Of a DNA stretch of 9,256 nucleotides, positions 6,732 to 9,256 are shown piece by piece. A model generated the notes under the pieces. The model had not been told where the DNA came from. It searched no databases and saw only the letters and a program-made list of their open reading frames with translations. This stretch comes from Bacteroidales bacterium (lineage in GTDB: Bacteria; Bacteroidota; Bacteroidia; Bacteroidales; UBA932): NCBI GenBank assembly GCA_017471085.1, contig JAFUWW010000101.1, positions 1 to 9,256 of the forward strand, written 5' to 3'. Numbering within the stretch: the stretch's first letter is position 1; every line of letters begins with the position of its first letter. The position numbers and the translations under genes were made by a program.

Positions 6732-8105
6732 ATGAAACGTATTTTCACCCTGGCGGCCGCGCTGACGGCCTGCCTCTCCCTGGGAGCCCAGAAATATTCC
6801 GGCGGCCTCATCGACAAGACCGTGGCCACGGTGGGCGGGGAGGTCATCCTGCTGTCAGACATTGAGGCCGAGGTGAAGCAGCTCCGCGCCAGCGGACAGG
6901 GAAGCGACCGGGACATGCGCTGCGAGGTTCTGGAGAGCATGCTGGACGCCAAGATTTTCCTGATGCAGGCCCGCCTGGACTCCCTCACCGTCAACAACGA
7001 GATGGTGGACGGAAACCTGAACCAGCGGATCGACTATCTCCGCACCCAGCTGGGCGGTGACGAGGAATTGGAAAAATACTTTGGCAAACCTCTTTACAAA
7101 CTCCGTCAGGAGTGGAGGAAAATGCTTGAGGAACAAAGCCTTACGGAGCAGGAACGCTACGAGGTGGCCGGGAACATCGCCGAAGTCACCCCGTACGACG
7201 TAAAGCAGTACATCGACCATACCGACCCGGAAGACCTTCCCGTCGTCCCGGTGAAATACCAGCTGAGCCAGATCTGCATCTATCCCGACCGCGAAGCCGC
7301 CAACCTGGCGGTGAAGGAGAAACTGCTCTCGCTGCGGGAACGCATCATCGCCGGGGAAAAGTTCGCCACCCTGGCCCGCATCTACTCCGAAGACCCGGGC
7401 AGCGCCCGCCGCGGCGGTGAACTGGGCATGGCCTCCAAGTCCATCTTCTGGCCCGCCTTCTCGGATGCGGCCATGGCCCTGAGGCCCGGCACCATCTCCC
7501 AGATCGTGGAGACCCCGGACGGATTCCACATCATCGAAGTCATCGAAAAGCGGGGCGACATGTTCAACGCCCGCCACATCCTGCTCAAACCGCAGTACAC
7601 GGTTGAGGACCAGGAAAAAGCGTTCGGCCGCCTGGACAGTCTCCGCACCAAGATCCTGGACAATGAGATTTCCTTTGAACTGGCCGCCCGCTTCTATTCG
7701 GAAGACATGGCCTCCCGCACCAACGGAGGGCAGATGGCCGACCCTGCCACCGGTTCTTCCTACTACGAAATCGACCAGCTGAAACCGGCCGATTACAATG
7801 CCATCAAGGACCTCCAGGTGGGCGAGATTTCCGCACCGGTGGAGTCCCTGGACAATGAGGGCTACCAGCAGGGCCGTTCCGGCAACCTGGTGTACAAGAT
7901 CCTCCGTGTAGACAAGATCCTCCCCGCCCATACGGCCACCTTCGAGAACGACTACACCCAGATTCTGCAGAACGTACAGTACAAGAAGCAGCAGGAAGCC
8001 GTCGATGCCTTCCTGAGCGAAAAGATCAAGGATACCTACATCCTGATAGACCCGCTGTTCGCCGAGTGTGAATTCTCCCGCGAGGAGTGGAACAAACGGA
8101 AATAG
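6732..8105 (+). CDS. surA: SurA-type periplasmic chaperone / peptidyl-prolyl cis-trans isomerase with two parvulin domains
   Basis: This protein escorts unfolded outer-membrane proteins across the periplasm and can isomerise X-Pro bonds. The 457-residue product has a Sec signal (likely cleavage after Ala19 in SLGAQ) and a SurA N-terminal domain (about 25-165, beginning IDKTVATVGGEVILLSDIE). The first parvulin domain (about 174-272) has YSEDPGSARRGGELG and TPDGFHIIEV intact. The second domain (about 279-395) starts NARHILLKP and has FYSEDMASRTNGGQM, but lacks the GFHII-type ending and has PVESLDNEGYQQG instead, so it may be weakly active. Size and domain order match SurA. It sits 3 bp after the lipoprotein foldase, and its stop codon overlaps the start of the OstA-like gene, so chaperone and LPS-transport protein are translationally linked. 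This fits joint need in outer-membrane assembly. Confidence 0.92.
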   Translation: MKRIFTLAAALTACLSLGAQKYSGGLIDKTVATVGGEVILLSDIEAEVKQLRASGQGSDRDMRCEVLESMLDAKIFLMQARLDSLTVNNEMVDGNLNQRIDYLRTQLGGDEELEKYFGKPLYKLRQEWRKMLEEQSLTEQERYEVAGNIAEVTPYDVKQYIDHTDPEDLPVVPVKYQLSQICIYPDREAANLAVKEKLLSLRERIIAGEKFATLARIYSEDPGSARRGGELGMASKSIFWPAFSDAAMALRPGTISQIVETPDGFHIIEVIEKRGDMFNARHILLKPQYTVEDQEKAFGRLDSLRTKILDNEISFELAARFYSEDMASRTNGGQMADPATGSSYYEIDQLKPADYNAIKDLQVGEISAPVESLDNEGYQQGRSGNLVYKILRVDKILPAHTATFENDYTQILQNVQYKKQQEAVDAFLSEKIKDTYILIDPLFAECEFSREEWNKRK

Positions 8106-9256
8106 TGCGCTGGAATACTGTTCATAAGGGGTTTGCCTTGCTGCTCGCGCTGGCGGCGGCGTTTTCCGTGAGCGCCCAGGAGCAGCAGGATGACAGGGTC
8201 TGGCTGCTGAGCGCCAAGACGGCCCAGCTGCTGCAGATCGACGGGACCGACTACCGCAAGGTGGTGGGGCCCGCCCGTTTCCTGCACAACAACACCTACC
8301 TCATCTGCGACACGGCCCTGTGGAACGTGAACACCAACATCATCGACGCGGTGGGCCATGTCCGTATCATCCAGGACCAGACCACCCTGTCCAGCTCCTC
8401 GCTCCAGTATGTGTCGGACGAGAACATCGCCAAGTTCAGGGGCGACCTGGTCCAGTTGCAGGACAAGGACGGAAACACCCTCCGGACCCGCTATCTGGAC
8501 TACAACACCAAAGACTCCGTGGCCGTTTTCCAGAGCGGCGGCGCCATGCGTGACAAAGACGGCCAGATCATGGAAAGCCGCTACGGCATCTACGACGCCA
8601 AGGCCCACCTGTTCGTATTCAACGACCAGGTGAACATGTACATGGACACCACCTTCATCAAGACGTCCCGCATGGAGTACAGGAGCGACCTCTCCACCGC
8701 CTATTTCGGCTACGGAACCGACATGTGGCAGGACGACAACATGCTCTCCGCCGACGACGGGTGGTACGACAGGAGCCGCGAACTGTTCTTCTTCCGGAGA
8801 AAAGTCCACCTGCTCACCAAGGACCAGGAAGTCTGGGCCGATTCCATGTACTACTACCGCGCCCTCAACGACATCGACATGCTGGGCAACGCGGAGCTGA
8901 TGGACACCACCCGCAACGTATACGCCCTGGCCGGAAAATTCCACTACCGGGACTCCCTGTCGGAGATCCGCATGCTGGACGACCCCGCCATCATGTCCAT
9001 CCTGGACGACGAGGGCCAGGTGGATACGCTCTATATCGGGGCCGACCAGTTCCTGATGCGTACCTACAAGATGTGCGATATTCCCGAGGCCTGGAAAAAA
9101 GATGCCGAAAAACGCCTGAAGGACATCGGCGGAGACCCGATCAACGAATACCGCAGGAAAGCGGCCGAGGAAGCCGCGAAAAAGGCGGAAGAAGCGGCCA
9201 AGAACGACCCCAACCGCCCTCCGGAGCCCAAGGCCGCCCCCAAGGCAGCAGCTGCG
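8105..9256 (+). CDS. OstA-like LPS-transport protein (LptA/LptD N-domain type), 3' truncated by window edge
   Basis: The frame is open from a GTG at 8105 to the last base of the window: 384 codons with no stop. The GTG shares its G with the preceding TAG (TAGTG), and it is chosen because it gives a signal peptide (RWNTVHK, hydrophobic core, SVSAQ; likely cleavage after residue 24). The first in-frame ATG lies far inside the mature domain. Residues about 30-325 show repeated OstA beta-strand units (for example GHVRIIQDQTTLSSSSLQY, GNAELMDTTRNVYALAG, DNMLSADDGWYDRSRELFFF, EVWADSMYYY). This is the beta-jellyroll fold of LptA and the LptD N-terminal domain, which bridges LPS across the periplasm. 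From about residue 351 (9155) a Lys/Ala/Glu then Pro-rich stretch begins, so the chain continues past the edge. Bacteroidota proteins of this type are annotated OstA-like, so I leave the symbol blank. Confidence 0.88.
   Translation, partial: MRWNTVHKGFALLLALAAAFSVSAQEQQDDRVWLLSAKTAQLLQIDGTDYRKVVGPARFLHNNTYLICDTALWNVNTNIIDAVGHVRIIQDQTTLSSSSLQYVSDENIAKFRGDLVQLQDKDGNTLRTRYLDYNTKDSVAVFQSGGAMRDKDGQIMESRYGIYDAKAHLFVFNDQVNMYMDTTFIKTSRMEYRSDLSTAYFGYGTDMWQDDNMLSADDGWYDRSRELFFFRRKVHLLTKDQEVWADSMYYYRALNDIDMLGNAELMDTTRNVYALAGKFHYRDSLSEIRMLDDPAIMSILDDEGQVDTLYIGADQFLMRTYKMCDIPEAWKKDAEKRLKDIGGDPINEYRRKAAEEAAKKAEEAAKNDPNRPPEPKAAPKAAAA
9155..9256 (+). repeat. Low-complexity Lys/Ala/Glu/Pro-rich coding tail of the OstA-like protein
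   Basis: The codons from 9155 encode AAEEAAKKAEEAAK, a short repeated helical charged unit, followed by NDPNRPPEPKAAPKAAA. This is a helical charged block leading into a Pro/Ala linker, like TonB-type periplasmic spacers. It may join the OstA domain to a further C-terminal part outside the window or form a flexible end. Confidence 0.6.

Noticed and set aside
9155..9256. Lys/Ala/Glu-rich repeat as a non-coding or CRISPR-like repeat
   Set aside because: It is in frame with the OstA-like gene and has no spacer structure. It is a low-complexity protein segment.

Overview
The window looks like a chromosomal segment of a GC-rich member of the Bacteroidales (Bacteroidota). Three things support this. 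Four sites in AT-rich gaps match or nearly match the Bacteroidota -7 promoter element TAnnTTTG. No start codon has a clear Shine-Dalgarno sequence. The run lipoprotein foldase, SurA-type parvulin, OstA-like protein is, from general knowledge, a familiar Bacteroidales arrangement. Genus cannot be fixed from the sequence; an Alistipes-like or related uncultured lineage would fit the base composition.

Layout. Bases 1-56 are the last codons of a + strand gene. Bases 57-170 are a convergent intergenic gap with a strong hairpin terminator and a second palindrome. Bases 171-1562 on the - strand encode an exported C1B cysteine peptidase of the bleomycin hydrolase/aminopeptidase C family. Bases 1563-1643 are a compact divergent promoter region. 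Bases 1644-4242 on the + strand hold two closely spaced genes: a secreted right-handed beta-helix protein and a TMEM43/LUMA-family membrane protein. They are closed by an intrinsic terminator at 4272-4314. Bases 4365-5834 encode a PBP4-type D-Ala-D-Ala carboxypeptidase/endopeptidase (dacB). From 5862 to the window end runs a tight cluster: a SurA-like lipoprotein, a two-parvulin SurA-type chaperone, and an OstA-like LPS-transport protein that starts with GTG inside the preceding stop codon and runs off the edge.

How the genes fit together. Every complete gene product carries an export signal or membrane segments, so the window is devoted to the cell envelope. The right-hand half combines peptidoglycan trimming (dacB), periplasmic chaperoning of outer-membrane proteins (two SurA-like proteins) and lipopolysaccharide transport (OstA-like). 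The left-hand half holds a periplasmic peptidase divergent from a self-contained two-gene unit of unknown function (beta-helix plus TMEM43). That two-gene unit is the least understood part. I see no mobile element, CRISPR array, RNA gene or phage signal, and most of the window looks like ordinary core genome.
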